Counted from the stretch's first letter, positions 33,431 through 44,504 are shown. The stretch is DNA of 64,000 nucleotides from Persicaria tinctoria (GCA_037127255.1 JBANSL010000010.1:30079120-30143119); one strand, 5' to 3'. Translations and numbers: made by a program. The notes: generated by a model from the letters alone, not told the origin.

Positions 33431-34312
33431 CTAACTAAAAATAAATAAAATAAAAACATACCTTGGTTTCTTCTCGATCTCTCTAAGATTAGACATTGTT
33501 AACGCCCTCAGTAATTTGTCAAACTCTTGTGCACACATATCAATTAAGCATATACAATATAATGATAAACTGAAACTAAATAATATTGCAGATAAGACCC
33601 GTTTCAACCTATCAAATAAGCGAGTATGACTCTTTGTAGAGGGTATATAATACCACCAACACAGTTCCGCTGGTGGCTTCCCAAAGTAATGTTCCCAAGG
33701 GTATGCATATTCACCAAAATTCACAAAAGTGTAAGAAATATCAATACCTTCTTCGGGAGCCACATCAATCGGCTTGGTACATGGTTCCTTGATAGGCAAG
33801 TCAGGAATGATTTCTTCAGATGAAATAGGAGCCAAAACACATGGATCCTCATGCGTGCACTCATGAGACTCCATGTAAGGGAGCATCGGGCTCTCATCGA
33901 TCAAACCATCATTGTGTGTGTCCTGACTTTCATCAACTTGAGGAATAAAACATTGCTCTACTACCAACTCACTCACCGGTTGATTAAGTTGGTTCAATTG
34001 TTCCTCAATTTGCTCCATCCTTTTACGCACCTGCTCCAACATAACCTGGCGTGTGAAAATTTTGTCCTGCTCCACCTGGTGACCCATGTAGCAGAAAAAA
34101 TCCCACATCTCTGATAAATTAAAACTTGCAAAGCCTCCGTTACTCATAGACTCGGCAAGTTCTTTGGTCTCAGGAGTCATGCCCTCAAGTACACAAACAA
34201 CCATATCTTGCAAACTATCTTGGTAACCCCGTGCATAACGGACGTCCAATAAATTATTCACTCTTGTGAAATAATGGTGAAAATTTTCCCCTTGACACTG
34301 CATTAATCTCAT
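33431..34312 (-). pseudogene. Gypsy gag fragment (Retrotrans_gag)
   Basis: Frame of 293 residues beginning MRLMQCQGENFHHYFTRVNN. GENFHHYFTR, VLEGMTPETKELAESMSNGG and SEMWDFFCYMGHQVE are typical of the Tat/Athila gag core. After about residue 100 it becomes a Q/E-rich stretch (EQIEEQLNQLNQPVSE) and then unrelated acidic sequence ending in a hydrophobic tail. The N-terminal part of gag is missing, and no protease or zinc knuckle follows. It starts about 110 bp past the primer site, so a deletion joined leader to mid-gag. Confidence 0.75.
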
Positions 34313-34420
34313 CTTAAAATGTTAGTAGTAAGGGTGTCGTGAACCGTAAGATAGGTTCACAACAAAGTTAAGTTATATACAATAATCAGCAAACACACAA
34401 AACAAAGAAATAAACTTTGA

Positions 34421-34442
34421 TTCCCCGGCAACAGCGCCAATT
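34421..34442 (-). promoter_or_regulatory. Primer binding site of the nested Gypsy
   Basis: On the minus strand TTGGCGCTGTTGCCGGGGAA starts a few bases inside the 5' LTR. This matches the Asp-tRNA-type primer site (TGGCGCCGTTGCC...) used by Tat/Athila elements. Confidence 0.85.
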
Positions 34443-35733
34443 TGATGGACGGTTTTTAGTCGCGTTAACCGTATCAAAATAATTCGAACCTACCTAACTA
34501 ATGTAGCGTGGTAAGCACGAGTCGATCCCACAGAGAATCAAGTTATTTCTAAGTTAAGTTTATTTACCAATTAGTATGAAACGGGGGTTTTTGGGTGGTG
34601 AAAATAAGAAATAAAATAAAATAAACTATAAACAAATTAATGCAAAGCAATTTAAAGAAAATCGTTCTACCTACAACTATCCACTTTATTTGGTTGAATT
34701 GATATTGTAACTTCCTCTTGTCCTTTTATGATTCCTATGAATGCCCTTGTCCCGACCTAATATAGTTACTAGTCCAATCAGTCCTAGAAACCCTTATCAA
34801 TCGAACAGTCCCTAAAGAAGGATTTAACCCAATTGATAGCTTTAAGTTCAGAGATTAACCAAGGTATTTGCAGTCCCTAAAGAAGGATTTAACAACACAT
34901 TCAACTTCCTACCCATCCAATTAGTTCAATCAGCCCTAAAGGGATAAGTTTGCCACTTGAGTTAAGGTTCACAATTAGGAATCTACAAAACCCTAGCAAT
35001 TGAATTAATTCTACCAAGTTGATCAGTCGAGATAGAATAAAACAATCAAACATTTAAGCACAAAGAAGTCGAAACATTCAATATAGGAAATAAGGAACAA
35101 GAATTAGAAACTCACAACTCAATCAAACAAAGCTTCAAATTGTAGACAAAACGGGAGAATTTAGATCTCCATAAAAACAAAACAAAACATACTTAGGGTT
35201 AATGGGTGGAACTGTCGGCCGTTTACGCGGTATCGCATTCGGCCTCGTATGAATGAACGTCTATATATATAATATAAGCTACGGAGTAATGTCTAACCTA
35301 AATCTATCTAAACTAACATATCCTAATTTATATAATATATTAATATAATTCTATCTAACCTAAATTACCTAATTTGTAATGAAATAACCAACGGCAAAAC
35401 ACTAAAGTAATTGCAAGCCGTGTGTGGGCTCCTCCCACGTTCCAAGTCCGATGTTCGGCCTTTGCACCCCAAAAAGCTCGGTCCAATTGTAATAGCATTG
35501 ACGTAATAACTAGCTCAATATTCCTCGTAAAATATGTTTAGAACTTGCTCCGCTCTTCCTTGTGCTCACGGTAATGACATTGAACAATTTCTTCCAAAAT
35601 ACCTGAATTATAATAAAATACGAGTGTAGACTCCGAAAACCAAATAATATAAATTAAGCTATAAAATATGTAAAGATGCTCTAAATTAATATGCAAATCT
35701 ATTCTTAAAACATGACTAAAATATACTCTATCA
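34443..35733 (-). repeat. 5' LTR of the nested Gypsy (element sense)
   Basis: 1291 bp. Matches 29053-30343 in every block compared apart from the outermost base. Confidence 0.95.
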
Positions 35734-35738
35734 CTCGC

Positions 35739-36660
35739 TCGCAGGACACTTCGCAGCAACACCCACCGACCAACACCTCCCAGATCCCGGATCCGGCCAC
35801 CCACTCCCTCCTCTCTCGGCTTCCGACCTCTCTCAGAACCCTAATTGAGGCTTCGAACCCCTCTCGGGTCCTCTCTCCGGCCTCCCTCATGAGTTTCTTG
35901 AAGAAAAAAAAGTACTCCTCCTCACACGACCTTCATTGCGGCCGCGACATATGCAGCGACCGCGACATCGGCCCCGGCAACAACAGATCTATGCATCGGC
36001 CGAGACATACGTGGGATGGTGGCCCTCGTCCTTGGAACGCCGCCCTTCGATGGTCCCCGGTGCCTGGCTTCAACCCTCATTGGATGCCCTTTGGATCTCC
36101 TGCCCCTCGACATGCCGGTTCTCAGGCCTATCTGACATCGTCTGATCAAGGCTATGTTCTGCCTGATGGGCATCACGCCTTCTCCTCTATGCAACCGACA
36201 TCTCCCGACTCTTCTTGGTACATGGACACTGGTGCCACCTCCCACATGACGAACTCCTCAAGTAACCTCTCATCTATTTCCTTTAAAAGCCATGCACACT
36301 CTATTATCGTCGGCATTGGTGGTTGTCTTGCCACTTCGGGAATTGGCCACGCCAAATTACAGACCCCAACCCCCCACTACTCCTTAACAATGTCCTCATT
36401 GCCCCAAAGATTGTCAAAAACCTTATCTCTGTCCGTCGGTTCATTACTGACAATAACGTTTCTCTTGCGTTTGATCCCTTTGGTTTCTCTATGAACGATC
36501 TTACTACGGGGGTTACTCGCATGAGATGTAACAGCACCGGGGAGCTCTATCCTGTCACACCACCTCCTACGTCCAGTCAGTCGTGCCCGGTCTCCCTCTC
36601 GGCATCGTCGTCTAGCTTGTGGCATGCACACCTGCCCCCCCCCCCCCCCCCAGTGCTGCC
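35739..36660 (+). pseudogene. Copia gag C-terminus, protease and pre-integrase
   Basis: One frame gives a gag tail (PRPWNAALRWSPVPGF) and the aspartic protease site SSWYMDTGATSHMT, the DTGA motif that cleaves the polyprotein. A frame change follows near 36370, and the next frame gives LIAPKIVKNLISVRRFITDN and GELYPVTPP. The pre-integrase H-x-GH zinc site, expected after LWHA, is replaced by a run of 17 C (36635-36651) that shifts the frame again. Confidence 0.8.
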
Positions 36661-37647
36661 ATTCTAGATGTCCTCCGTTCTCAGAGTCTTGTCACTTGTA
36701 ATAAAGCTCTACGCTCTAGTTTATGCTCTTCCTGTCAATTAGGCAAACATGCAAGACTGTCATTCCAACGGTCTTTGAACTCCACCCTTGCACCCTTTGA
36801 TATCATTCATAGTGACATTTGTACCTCTCTTATGCCTAGCAAGGAGGGTCACAAGTACTACCTCCAGTTTCTTGATGATTACACTAATTTCTTATGGGTC
36901 TTCCCGTTGCATTTCAAGTCCCAAGTGTTTCCTATCTTTGTCAAGTTTCATGCCTACATCAAAACACAGTTTCAAATATCCATCAAATGCTTCCAATGTG
37001 ACAATGGCCGCGAATTTGACAACAAAGACATTCACTCTTTCTTCGCCACAAATGGGATCTCTTTTCGGTTGTCTTGCCCCTATACTTCCCAATCCCAGCA
37101 GAATGACAAGGCCGAACGAATCATTCGAACCATAACCAACATGATGCGCTCTCTCCTCTTCCAAGCATCTTTTCCCATTACCTATTGGTCTCACGCCTTA
37201 TCAACCACATGTTATCTCCTCAACATTCTCTCATCTACTACCCTACACCATCTCTTGCCAACTCAGACACTCTATTGCACCTTGCCTAGGTATGATCACC
37301 TCCGTACCTTCGGATGCTTGTGCTTCCCAAACCAGTCCTCCACCACCCCACACAAGCTTCACCCGCGCTCCACTCCATGTGTCTTCCTAGGCTATCCGTC
37401 TGATCATCGCGGTTACCTTTGCCTCGATGTAAAGACACGTAAGTTTATTGTGTCACGTCATGTCACTTTTGATGAGTCTCGCTTTCCCTTTTCTTCTCCT
37501 CCTCTCCCCTCTTCCACACCTCATGTGTCTCAGTCTGAGTCAGAGTCTTCCTTCCCTCACTTTCTCCTTCCCCAGAGCCTTCCCGGTGCTCATGCCTCTC
37601 CCCATACACCACCCCCACTGCCACCCCCTCCTACTACCACTAGCTAG
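36660..37647 (+). pseudogene. Copia integrase
   Basis: Open frame: CNKALRSSLCSSCQLGKHAR (zinc-binding C-x2-C end), FDIIHSDICT, YLQFLDDYTNFLWVFPLHFK, FQCDNGREFDN, FRLSCPYTSQSQQNDKAERI and FLGYPSDHRGYLCLDVKTRK. These are the integrase core with its acidic positions, followed by the GKGY-like C-terminal module. It inserts element cDNA. The usual SCPYTPQQNG segment is altered (SQSQQND). It continues into a Pro/Ser-rich linker and stops at 37645. Confidence 0.85.
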
Positions 37648-37815
37648 ACCGCACACCCGCAACATCTCCGGTGTTTTCTGACCTCGTCAGATCGTCTCCA
37701 TTAACGCCACACATAACCCCGCCAACCAATTCCATGCGTCCTCCCAACTGCCCCCCCCCCGTCACACCCGATGCCGTGGCCGCAGCATCATGTTGCGGCC
37801 GCAACACATTAATCT

Positions 37816-38083
37816 GCCGCGGGTGCTATGCTGCGGCCGCAACTTTTTGTTGCGCCCGCCGCACCCTCTCCTGCCGTCCCCACCGAATCCCACCCACCTC
37901 TTGCCTCACCCCGACCTCTCTTTCCCCCATCCCCACCTCCCACAAAATTGCCGCAGGTGCTATGCCGCGACCGCAACTTTTTGCTGCGCCCACCGCACCC
38001 TCTCCTGCCGTCCCCACCGAATCCCACCCACCTCTTGCCTCACCCCCGACCTCTCTTTCCCCCATCCCCACCTCCCACAAAAC
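37816..38083 (+). repeat. Direct tandem duplication, about 134-bp unit
   Basis: GCCGCGGGTGCTATG at 37816 recurs as GCCGCAGGTGCTATG at 37950, and both copies run on to ACCTCCCACAAAA with few differences. It lies in the Pro-rich linker between integrase and RT and contains GCGGCCGC-like words. Confidence 0.9.
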
Positions 38084-38094
38084 ATCCCTCCTCG

Positions 38095-39330
38095 ACCCAA
38101 AATGGCAGGCGGCTATGCTCGACGAATACAGGGCCCTTACAAGGAATGGTACTTGAGTTCTGGTTCCTCGCCCTCCTGAGGCGAACGTCATTCGATGCAT
38201 GTGGCTCTTCCGGCACAAGTTCCGCTCCGATGGGACGTTAGAGCGCTACAAAGCTCGTCTTGATTGTGATGAGACATTCAGCCCCGTGGTCAAGCCTGCC
38301 ACTATCCGGGTGGTGTTGAGCTTAGCGTTGCTGCGACAATGGGCCATTCATCAACTAGATGTCAAGAGCGCCTTTTTGCATGGCCATCTGAATGAGACAG
38401 TTTACATGTTCCAGCCACCGGGGTTCCCTGATACTGATCGTCCCAAGCACGTGTGTCTCCTGAATCGCTCTCTGTATGGTCTGAAACAGGCTACGCGGGC
38501 TTGGTTCCAGCGCTTTGCTTCTCATCTGCTACGCTTGGGCTTTGTTGGCAGCCGCTCAGATACGTCTCTGTTTATCTATCGCAGAGGCACATACATGACC
38601 TTTCTGTTACTATATGTCGACGACATCATCCTCACCGCCTCTTCTGATGCTCATCGGACGTCTATCATTTCACAGTTGAGTGCCGAGTTCGCCATGTCAG
38701 ATCTGGGTCCGTTGTCTTACTTCTTGGGAGTTGTCGTGCAACGTCATGCGTCTGGGTTGTTTCTCTCTCAGAGTAAGTATGCTGCCGAGATTGTTGCTCG
38801 GGCCAAGATGAGTAACTGCAAGCCAGTTGCCACCCTTATGGGTACTTCCAACAAGCTCAGTGCTCACTCTGTTCCTCTGTTTGATGACCCGACGTTGTAC
38901 CGGAGCCTCGCCGGTGCATTGCAGTACCTTACGTTTACTAGGCCAGACATCAGTTACGCCATTCAGCAGATTTGCTTGTTCATGCATGCGCCAAGGGAAC
39001 CGCACTTTCAGGCCTTGAAGCGGATCATCCGGTACATCAGCGGTACCCTCGAGTTAGGCACCACAATCACCCCTTCGTCTTGGCTTGACCTTGTCACTTA
39101 CACTGATGCGGATTGAATTGGGGTGGTTGTCCTGACACACGTCGCACATTGAGCTCGATCTACACTTCGTTCGGGACCAGGTTGCTCTTAGACATGTTCG
39201 TGTTCTTCATGTCCCGTCCTCCTATCAGTACGCTGATATCTTCACCAAGGGTTTACCTCGACAGTTGTTCCTTGATTTTCGGTCCAGCCTCACAGTACGG
39301 GACCCTCCACTTTCGACTGCGGGGGGTTTG
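38095..39330 (+). pseudogene. Copia reverse transcriptase with truncated RNase H
   Basis: WQAAMLDEYRALTRNGT opens the RT, then a stop and a frame shift. The main frame from 38199 has CMWLFRHKFRSDGTLERYKA, QLDVKSAFLHGHLNETVYM, SLYGLKQATRAWFQRF, the catalytic LLYVDDIILTASS and FAMSDLGPLSYFLGV. At TYTDAD (39112) the frame stops. The remaining sequence jumps to the element's end (SYQYADIFTKGLPRQLF in another frame), so about 120 codons of RNase H are deleted. The VAKG segment after RYKARL is also missing. Confidence 0.88.
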
Positions 39331-39463
39331 ATAGATTACATAGGTCTCGTATTGTATAGTGGGTCCAAACTCCAAAGGCCCAATACCTTTGTAATCTATA
39401 TATATCATTGTCTAATGAATTAAACTCTCAAGAATGACTTTACATCAATTTTGTCATTCTACG
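39331..39463 (+). repeat. 3' LTR of the plus-strand Copia
   Basis: 133 bp. Begins TGATAGATTACATAGGTCTC after the GCGGGGGG tract and ends CTACG, where the expected CA is mutated. TSD ATAGT follows. Confidence 0.9.
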
Positions 39464-39644
39464 ATAGTATATATTATTTGTTATATGTATCACCCATCAC
39501 ATACACATAAATGTTATAAACACAACAAATATTACATGCCAAACATATATATAAAACAAGACATATATAGTACGTATATCATTACAATATATTAAAGGCA
39601 CCAGAACTACCGATCCTCAAACCTACATATTTCGTTAATTGTTC

Positions 39645-40866
39645 TTAGGGCTCAACTACTATCTTTCCGGTAGCATGTCCAGCCATGATCTTCTCCCAAG
39701 CCTCTTCAGCTTTGATTAGAGGATGAGTCGAATCGATGACTGTTTTCAACTTCTTCTCCTTGATGAGATTCACTAGATACTCCAGGTCCTCGGCCTTGGC
39801 ATCAAGAAACAGTGGCACCAATCGCTTCTTTGAGAAGGTGAGCTTCTGCACGGCTAACGTCCACAACGCAGTCGGACTTGGAGTGAGTTCAATGACCTTG
39901 CCATTTTTGGTCAAGTTAGGATCAAAGGTCGACCAAGGCACCCCCAATGCCCCATTGATAACATAGTCGTACCGCTTCCCAGACGGGCTCTTCAAGGCAG
40001 CTCCCTCAGGTGTCTTGTAGTCTAAGACCTCATCAGCACCCAGGCTCTTCACCAGTTCTATGTTGCGAGCCCCGCAGGTGGCTGTTACGTGGGCGTTTCC
40101 AAGCTTCGCTAGCTGGACTGCGTAGTGCCCAACACCGCCTGATGCAGCCGTGATCAGGATGTTCTTCTTCTCACCGGTCCCGTCTAGCTTGATTCCGCAA
40201 TCTCGGGTGAGGGCTTGGTGTGCCGTTAGGCCTGCAACGGGCAAGCTCGCACCTTCGGCTGCAGAGACCTCTAGTGGCCTTGTAACCGTTAGGCTCTCTT
40301 TTGCCACAGCATACTCTGCCAATGCACCCCCATTCTGCCCCACCACCATGTATGAAATGAAAGCAGTCGTAGATTAAAACCAATTGACAATAGATGGAGT
40401 AATAACGAATTCAATTCAAACATAGAAAAGAGAGAAAGCGGTTACAGAATCGCGAAGCGAGGGGCTAAGCACAGCAACGACTTTGTCACCGGCTTTAAAC
40501 TTGGTAACACCGGATCCAACATGGACTACTTCCCCAGCTATATCGGTTCCCGGAATCATAGGAAGCTTGCGGGGGTGAAAGGGGCGGAGCATGCCTTTCT
40601 GGATCTTCCAATCCACTGGATTTAGAGTTGCTGCCTCTACTTTCAGCAATACCTCATCAGCCTTCGCTTTAGGAATCGGAACTTCAACATGCTGAATCAA
40701 TTAAACCAAGTTGATCGACTATAGATTATAAAGGAGAACCAGTGGATGCATATACATAATATTGTTAAGATGCATGGTGGAGTTAAGGGAAGACCTTTAA
40801 ACCGGCGGTGCCGTAGCTAGAGTACTGAAATGCTTGCATTAGCAGTTTATTAAGCTTCCCGGCCAT
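39645..40866 (-). CDS. CEQORH-like: Quinone oxidoreductase-like protein C, 3 exons (intron 2 lost)
   Basis: Exons: 40866-40795, 40691-40446 and 40334-39645; introns of 103 and 111 bp, GT-AG. They total 1008 bp, giving 335 residues. The middle exon reads straight through MIPGTDIAGEVVHVG, where A, B and D have an intron between IPG and TD/ID. Motifs: VEVPIPKAKADEVLLKVEAA, LNPVDWKIQKG, AASGGVGHYAVQLAKL, KSLGADEVLDYKTPEGA, ending GHATGKIVVEP. The N-terminus has two extra residues and a variant start (MAGKLNKLLMQAFQ); the segment before intron 3 is longer (LSPSLRDS). The introns are much shorter than in A and B. Function as for A: an NADPH-dependent MDR reductase of the ceQORH group. The Copia 3' LTR ends 180 bp past its stop codon, so that element forms its downstream flank. 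Confidence 0.9.
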
Positions 40867-41189
40867 TGAATCCCAAAACTTCTACCGAAGAGAGAGTATG
40901 TTCAATTCGATTGCAGTAATAACTAAACACATGAATGTGTTTAAAAGGGGGAAGTTGGACGTACTTTGAATATTAGTACTTCGTGGTTTTCTTTTGAACG
41001 GTGACTATTACTTCGTAGTAACGTAACACAATTGATATCTGGATTCCCTTTTTTCTTTTCTTTTGACCCATCCGGCCGTATGTGAGACCGACCCCAACCC
41101 TCTTTACCACTCTCCTTGCTTCACACCATTGTGTCATACTCTCATCCACTCATCCCTACTGATGCGATATCTCATTTTCTTAATTCTAT
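40867..41189. other. Upstream flank of oxidoreductase C
   Basis: Probable promoter and 5' UTR. No further gene or recognised site. Confidence 0.4.
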
Positions 41190-41400
41190 ACTCCATCCGT
41201 CACGCACGTTTTTTTTTATAATATAAAAACTATATAAAATATTTATTTTTTATAAATTTTTTTAACAAGTTTGTACTTATTAATAACTAGGAAATTGTTA
41301 ATTTTTTTAAAAAAAAACTAGATATTGTATATATAGTTTTTATCTCCTAAGAAAACGTGCGTGAATAGTAATGTGACAAGTTTTTCCGAACAGAGGTGGT
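41190..41400. mobile_element. MITE, AT-rich hairpin
   Basis: ACTCCATCCGTCACGCACGT faces AACGTGCGTGAATAGTAATG and CCGAACAGAGGTGGTA, with an AT-rich core (AAAACTATATAAAATATTTA opposite ATATATAGTTTTTATCTCC). Degenerate member of the CTCCCTCC group. Confidence 0.65.
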
Positions 41401-41546
41401 AAATAATAAGGCAAAAACCTTTAATTTGTGATTTTAATAATCATTTTTATTTGAAAAATCTAAAAAAATTATTATTTTTAATTATTTTAGAGGTGCTCGA
41501 TTATATTTTCAAGAATTTTTTTAAATGTATATTTTAAAAATATAAA

Positions 41547-42468
41547 ATTTTTTATTTTAAGAATTAATTTTAGTTGAAAAACATGAGGAAAAAAAATCCA
41601 TTTTCTCTTTTGAGCTAGAGGGGCCGGGCTCGAGCCACTTATGAAGAATATGTGATTTTTTTTTAAACAAGAAAGAATTTGACTTTAAGCAAAACAAACT
41701 AGCCAAGAGTCAGATGAAATTGCAAAGAACTACATCTACAGGGAAGGTAAAGCCAGAGAAATCGATCCCAAGGGGAGATAGACGGTCAGCAGCTGTATTG
41801 CATTCCCTAAAGATATGTGTGATCTCGAACTCTGAAAACTGTCTCAAGGCGCACATACAGCCGAAAATGAGCATCTCAATTTTGCCAAAACAAGATACGC
41901 CTTCATTAAGACTCTTATTAGTCCACTTTGTAATGCGTTTTCTGTTTTTACGAGGCCCGGTAGCTTTGTTTTGTATGTCCTAATCTGTACTTATATCCTC
42001 AGTTTTTGCTTTTTCCCAATTAGATAATTGATCTTTTATAAAGGATACTATTGTTTTAGGGTTAGGGTTGACTTTATCAAAGAGGGCTTTGTTCCTAAAG
42101 TACCAAGTAACCACCAAGGTGTAGCGAGCGAGGAAAAATCCTTTTTGCCAAGGCCGACATATAGTGCACGTAAGGCTTCATTTGTATTGGGCGTGGCGTC
42201 ATATGTGCATTGAAATGTGTTATAGATTTTAGGAGAAAGTTGTTGTATTGTGTGTGTTGTTATTGGGCATTGAAAGAGAAGATGGTCGATATTTTCATAG
42301 TTCATTCCACAAAGGGGGCAGTTTGTGGGAATGCCAGCACCACGGGAGGCTAGTTTAACAGAGGTAGGTAGGCCATTTTTTATTTTAAGAATTAATTCTA
42401 GTTGAAAAACATGAGGAAAAAATCCATTTTCTCTAGGGGCCGGGCTCGAGCCACTTATGAAGAATATG
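41547..42468 (-). mobile_element. 5'-truncated LINE with ~100-bp flanking duplication
   Basis: The interior (41653-42374) on the minus strand encodes a zf-RVT module, GLPTSVKLASRGAGIPTNCP and LCGMNYENIDHLLFQCPIT, and the end of an RNase H, SFSAVCALRQFSEFEITHIF and RECNTAADRLSPLG, with stops. A T-run at about 41654-41664 is the minus-strand poly-A. Both sides carry the same sequence, ATTTTTTATTTTAAGAATTA through GGGCCGGGCTCGAGCC to GAAGAATATG (41547-41652 and about 42375-42468, the second with about 12 bp deleted). That is read as an exceptionally long target-site duplication. Confidence 0.75.
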
Positions 42469-42473
42469 GTTCT

Positions 42474-42724
42474 TGTGAAGACTCAATTGATTCAAACAAC
42501 AAACAAGGAAGAACACATGAAACAATCTGAATTGAAGAAAATGGAAGTTTAAATCATCAAAAAAAAAAACCTCAACGTTTGAGTACAAAAGAGCTCATTT
42601 TATAGAGAAGGAATGAGCCTCTAACTACCTAACAACCTCGTGTGAAAGGACAAAACTACCCTTATAGAAACCACAAAATACCCAAAGTAACCTTACCCTC
42701 ATATGCTCTACTATATGATTCACA
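42474..42724 (-). repeat. 3' LTR of the minus Copia (42.5-45.8 kb)
   Basis: 251 bp, TGTGAAGACTCAATTG...GATTCACA; nearly identical to 45583-45829. Confidence 0.92.
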
Positions 42725-42732
42725 TACCCCAT

Positions 42733-43816
42733 TCAAGCTGGACTTGCAACCGGATTGATAAGGCCAAGCTTGGACCTCAAGAGCTTGTGTTGAGAAGCCT
42801 CTAAAGGCTTAGTTAAAATGTTAGATGTCTGTTGAGTTTTAGAGATATGTTCAGTGCAGAGGAACCCATCCATGATCATGTCCCTAATGAAATGGCAATC
42901 CACACGGATGTGCTTTGTTCTCACATGAAAAACTGGATTAGCAGTCAGATGTCGAGCAGATTGATTATCACAATGTAATGTGATAGGTAAAGGAACTTTG
43001 ACACTCAAATATGAAAGAATTCCTTCAATCCATACCAATTCACTTGTAGTGGCTGACATAGCTCTGTACTCACTCTCGGTGGATGAGTTAGACACCAACT
43101 TTTGCTTCTTAGTTTTCCAAGAAATTAACCAAAGAAGACCCCAAAAACACACAATAATCAGTCAATGAACGACAAGTGAAGGCATAAGATGCCCAATCTG
43201 CATCACTGTATGAAGACAATACCAAATCAGAAGAACCAGAATATGCCAGGGACATGTTGAATGTTCCTTTCAAGTATCTTAGCAAGTACATTGCTATATT
43301 CCAATAAGAACTAAAAGGATGCTGTCAAAATTGACTAAGCTGTTGGACTGTATAAGAGATATCAGGACGTGTGTGAGTCAAATACAACAATCTCCCAAAA
43401 ATACGCCTGTATCGATCAGGATGAGGGAAAACATCATCTCCTTCAATTGACAATTTCACACCTTTTTGCATAGGAAATTCAGCTGGCTTGCAATCAAGCA
43501 TGTTAGCATCCTTTAAAATATCAAGTAGATACTTCCTCTGATTCAACAGAATTCCACTAGAGCTTCCAGCAATTTCAATTCCTAAAAAATATCTGGGAAT
43601 ACCCAGATCTTTAATAAAGGCTTTATGTAGAGCAATCTTAGTAGCATCAATCTCAGCAGAAGAATTACCCAAGAGCAATATATCATCTACATACACTAAA
43701 GAAATAGTGAAGGAATTACCAACCTTTTTGGTGAATAAGCTATAATCATGCTTGGATTGAACATAACCCAGCTTACTTAGAAACTTGGTTAACACAATTC
43801 CATTGCCTACTTGCAT
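42733..43816 (-). pseudogene. Copia RT and RNase H (minus element 1)
   Basis: RT frame (43816-43325): LSKLGYVQSKHDYSLFTKKV, the catalytic LVYVDDILLLGNSS, LGIPRYFLGIEI, SYTVQQLSQF; it starts in mid-domain, so the fingers and first catalytic Asp are missing. It then breaks and continues as YLLRYLKGTFNMSLAYSGSS and SDADWASYAFTCRSLTDYCV. The RNase H frame (43152-42733) has SWKTKKQKLVSNSSTESEYR, LHCDNQSARHLTANPVFHVR, TKHIRVDCHFIRD and TSNILTKPLEASQH. It would copy and clean up element RNA. Two frame breaks make it inactive. Confidence 0.88.
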
Positions 43817-44504
43817 GTTTCAACACAGTCCCCCCCAAAACTTAGCATGCAAACCAACATGTAACCTTATGTCACGAGCTATCTCTAAAGACGTCTATGC
43901 TTCCTCTCTACCCTGCCATTTTGAGCAAGAACACTAGGTGCAGATCTTTGATGCAGTATCCCTTTGGACTTAAAAAAAATTCAATGCACTGTTTCTGTGT
44001 AAACTTTGTCCCTTTATCAGATCTTAAAACCTTAGTAAAAGTATCAAATTGATTCTCAACCATAATGACAAAATTCATGATCACTTATGGAACCTTCATT
44101 TTGTCTTGCACCAAAAATATCCATGTGGATCTAGTGTGATCATATAAAACTGTAAGAAAATATCTAGCACCACATATAGAAGCAACTTTATATGGACCCT
44201 AAAGATCCATATGAATGAGTTTGAAAGGAGCATCAACTCTACATTCACTTCTCTAAAAAGAAAGAGCATGATACTTAGTCATAGCACACGTATCACAAAA
44301 GAAATCCCTCAACTCAATCTTATTACAACCAGGAACATGCCTCATTTTAGAAATAGATGAATGGCCCGGTCTAGCATGAAGAGTATGTAAAAATCCTACT
44401 AAATTAGGATCATGAGAGTGAATCAAATCATTTCCAAAATCTGAAAAATGGTGTGCTTCTATTATCATTTGAGCATATAACATGTACAACCCAACATGAA
44501 TCAC
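43817..44504 (-). pseudogene. Copia pre-integrase and partial integrase
   Basis: HARPGHSSISKMRHVPGCNK and CDTCAMTKYHALSF form the HHCC zinc-binding module (H-x-GH altered to R-P-GH). After a frame break, PFKLIHMDL, GARYFLTVLYDHTRSTWIFL and DKGTKFTQKQCIEFF follow in frames with stops. The integrase then runs directly into RT at 43816, so its C-terminus is deleted. Confidence 0.75.

Larger units (their letters stand above)
29053..35733 (-). mobile_element. Non-autonomous Gypsy (Tat/Athila-like) element, young, nested in Copia
   Basis: Two direct 1291-bp LTRs (29053-30343 and 34443-35733) keep a constant offset of 5390 and appear identical in every block compared, except for the outermost base (C versus T). 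The 5-bp TSD CTCGC is at 29048-29052 and 35734-35738. On the minus strand the order is 5' LTR, Asp-tRNA-type primer site, a gag fragment, a GC-rich segment with a splice-donor-like edge, non-coding sequence, a polypurine area with TTGAGGACAAGC, and the 3' LTR. No protease, RT or integrase is present in 4.1 kb of interior, so it must have used enzymes of a related element. LTR identity implies a recent insertion. Confidence 0.93.
28707..39463 (+). mobile_element. Copia LTR retrotransposon, host of a nested Gypsy element
   Basis: Short LTRs at 28707-28833 (127 bp) and 39331-39463 (133 bp), TSD ATAGT at 28702-28706 and 39464-39468. Primer site TGGTATCACAACC follows the 5' LTR, and a purine tract GCGGGGGG precedes the 3' LTR. 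Without the nested element (29053-35733) it is about 4.1 kb. Most of gag, part of RT and most of RNase H are deleted, and the LTRs have diverged by indels and substitutions, so it is an old, defective copy. It lies inside an older Copia LTR, between oxidoreductases B and C. Confidence 0.9.

Noticed and set aside
37790..38241. Proline-rich genes on both strands
   Set aside because: All are shadows of the Copia linker and its 134-bp tandem duplication.
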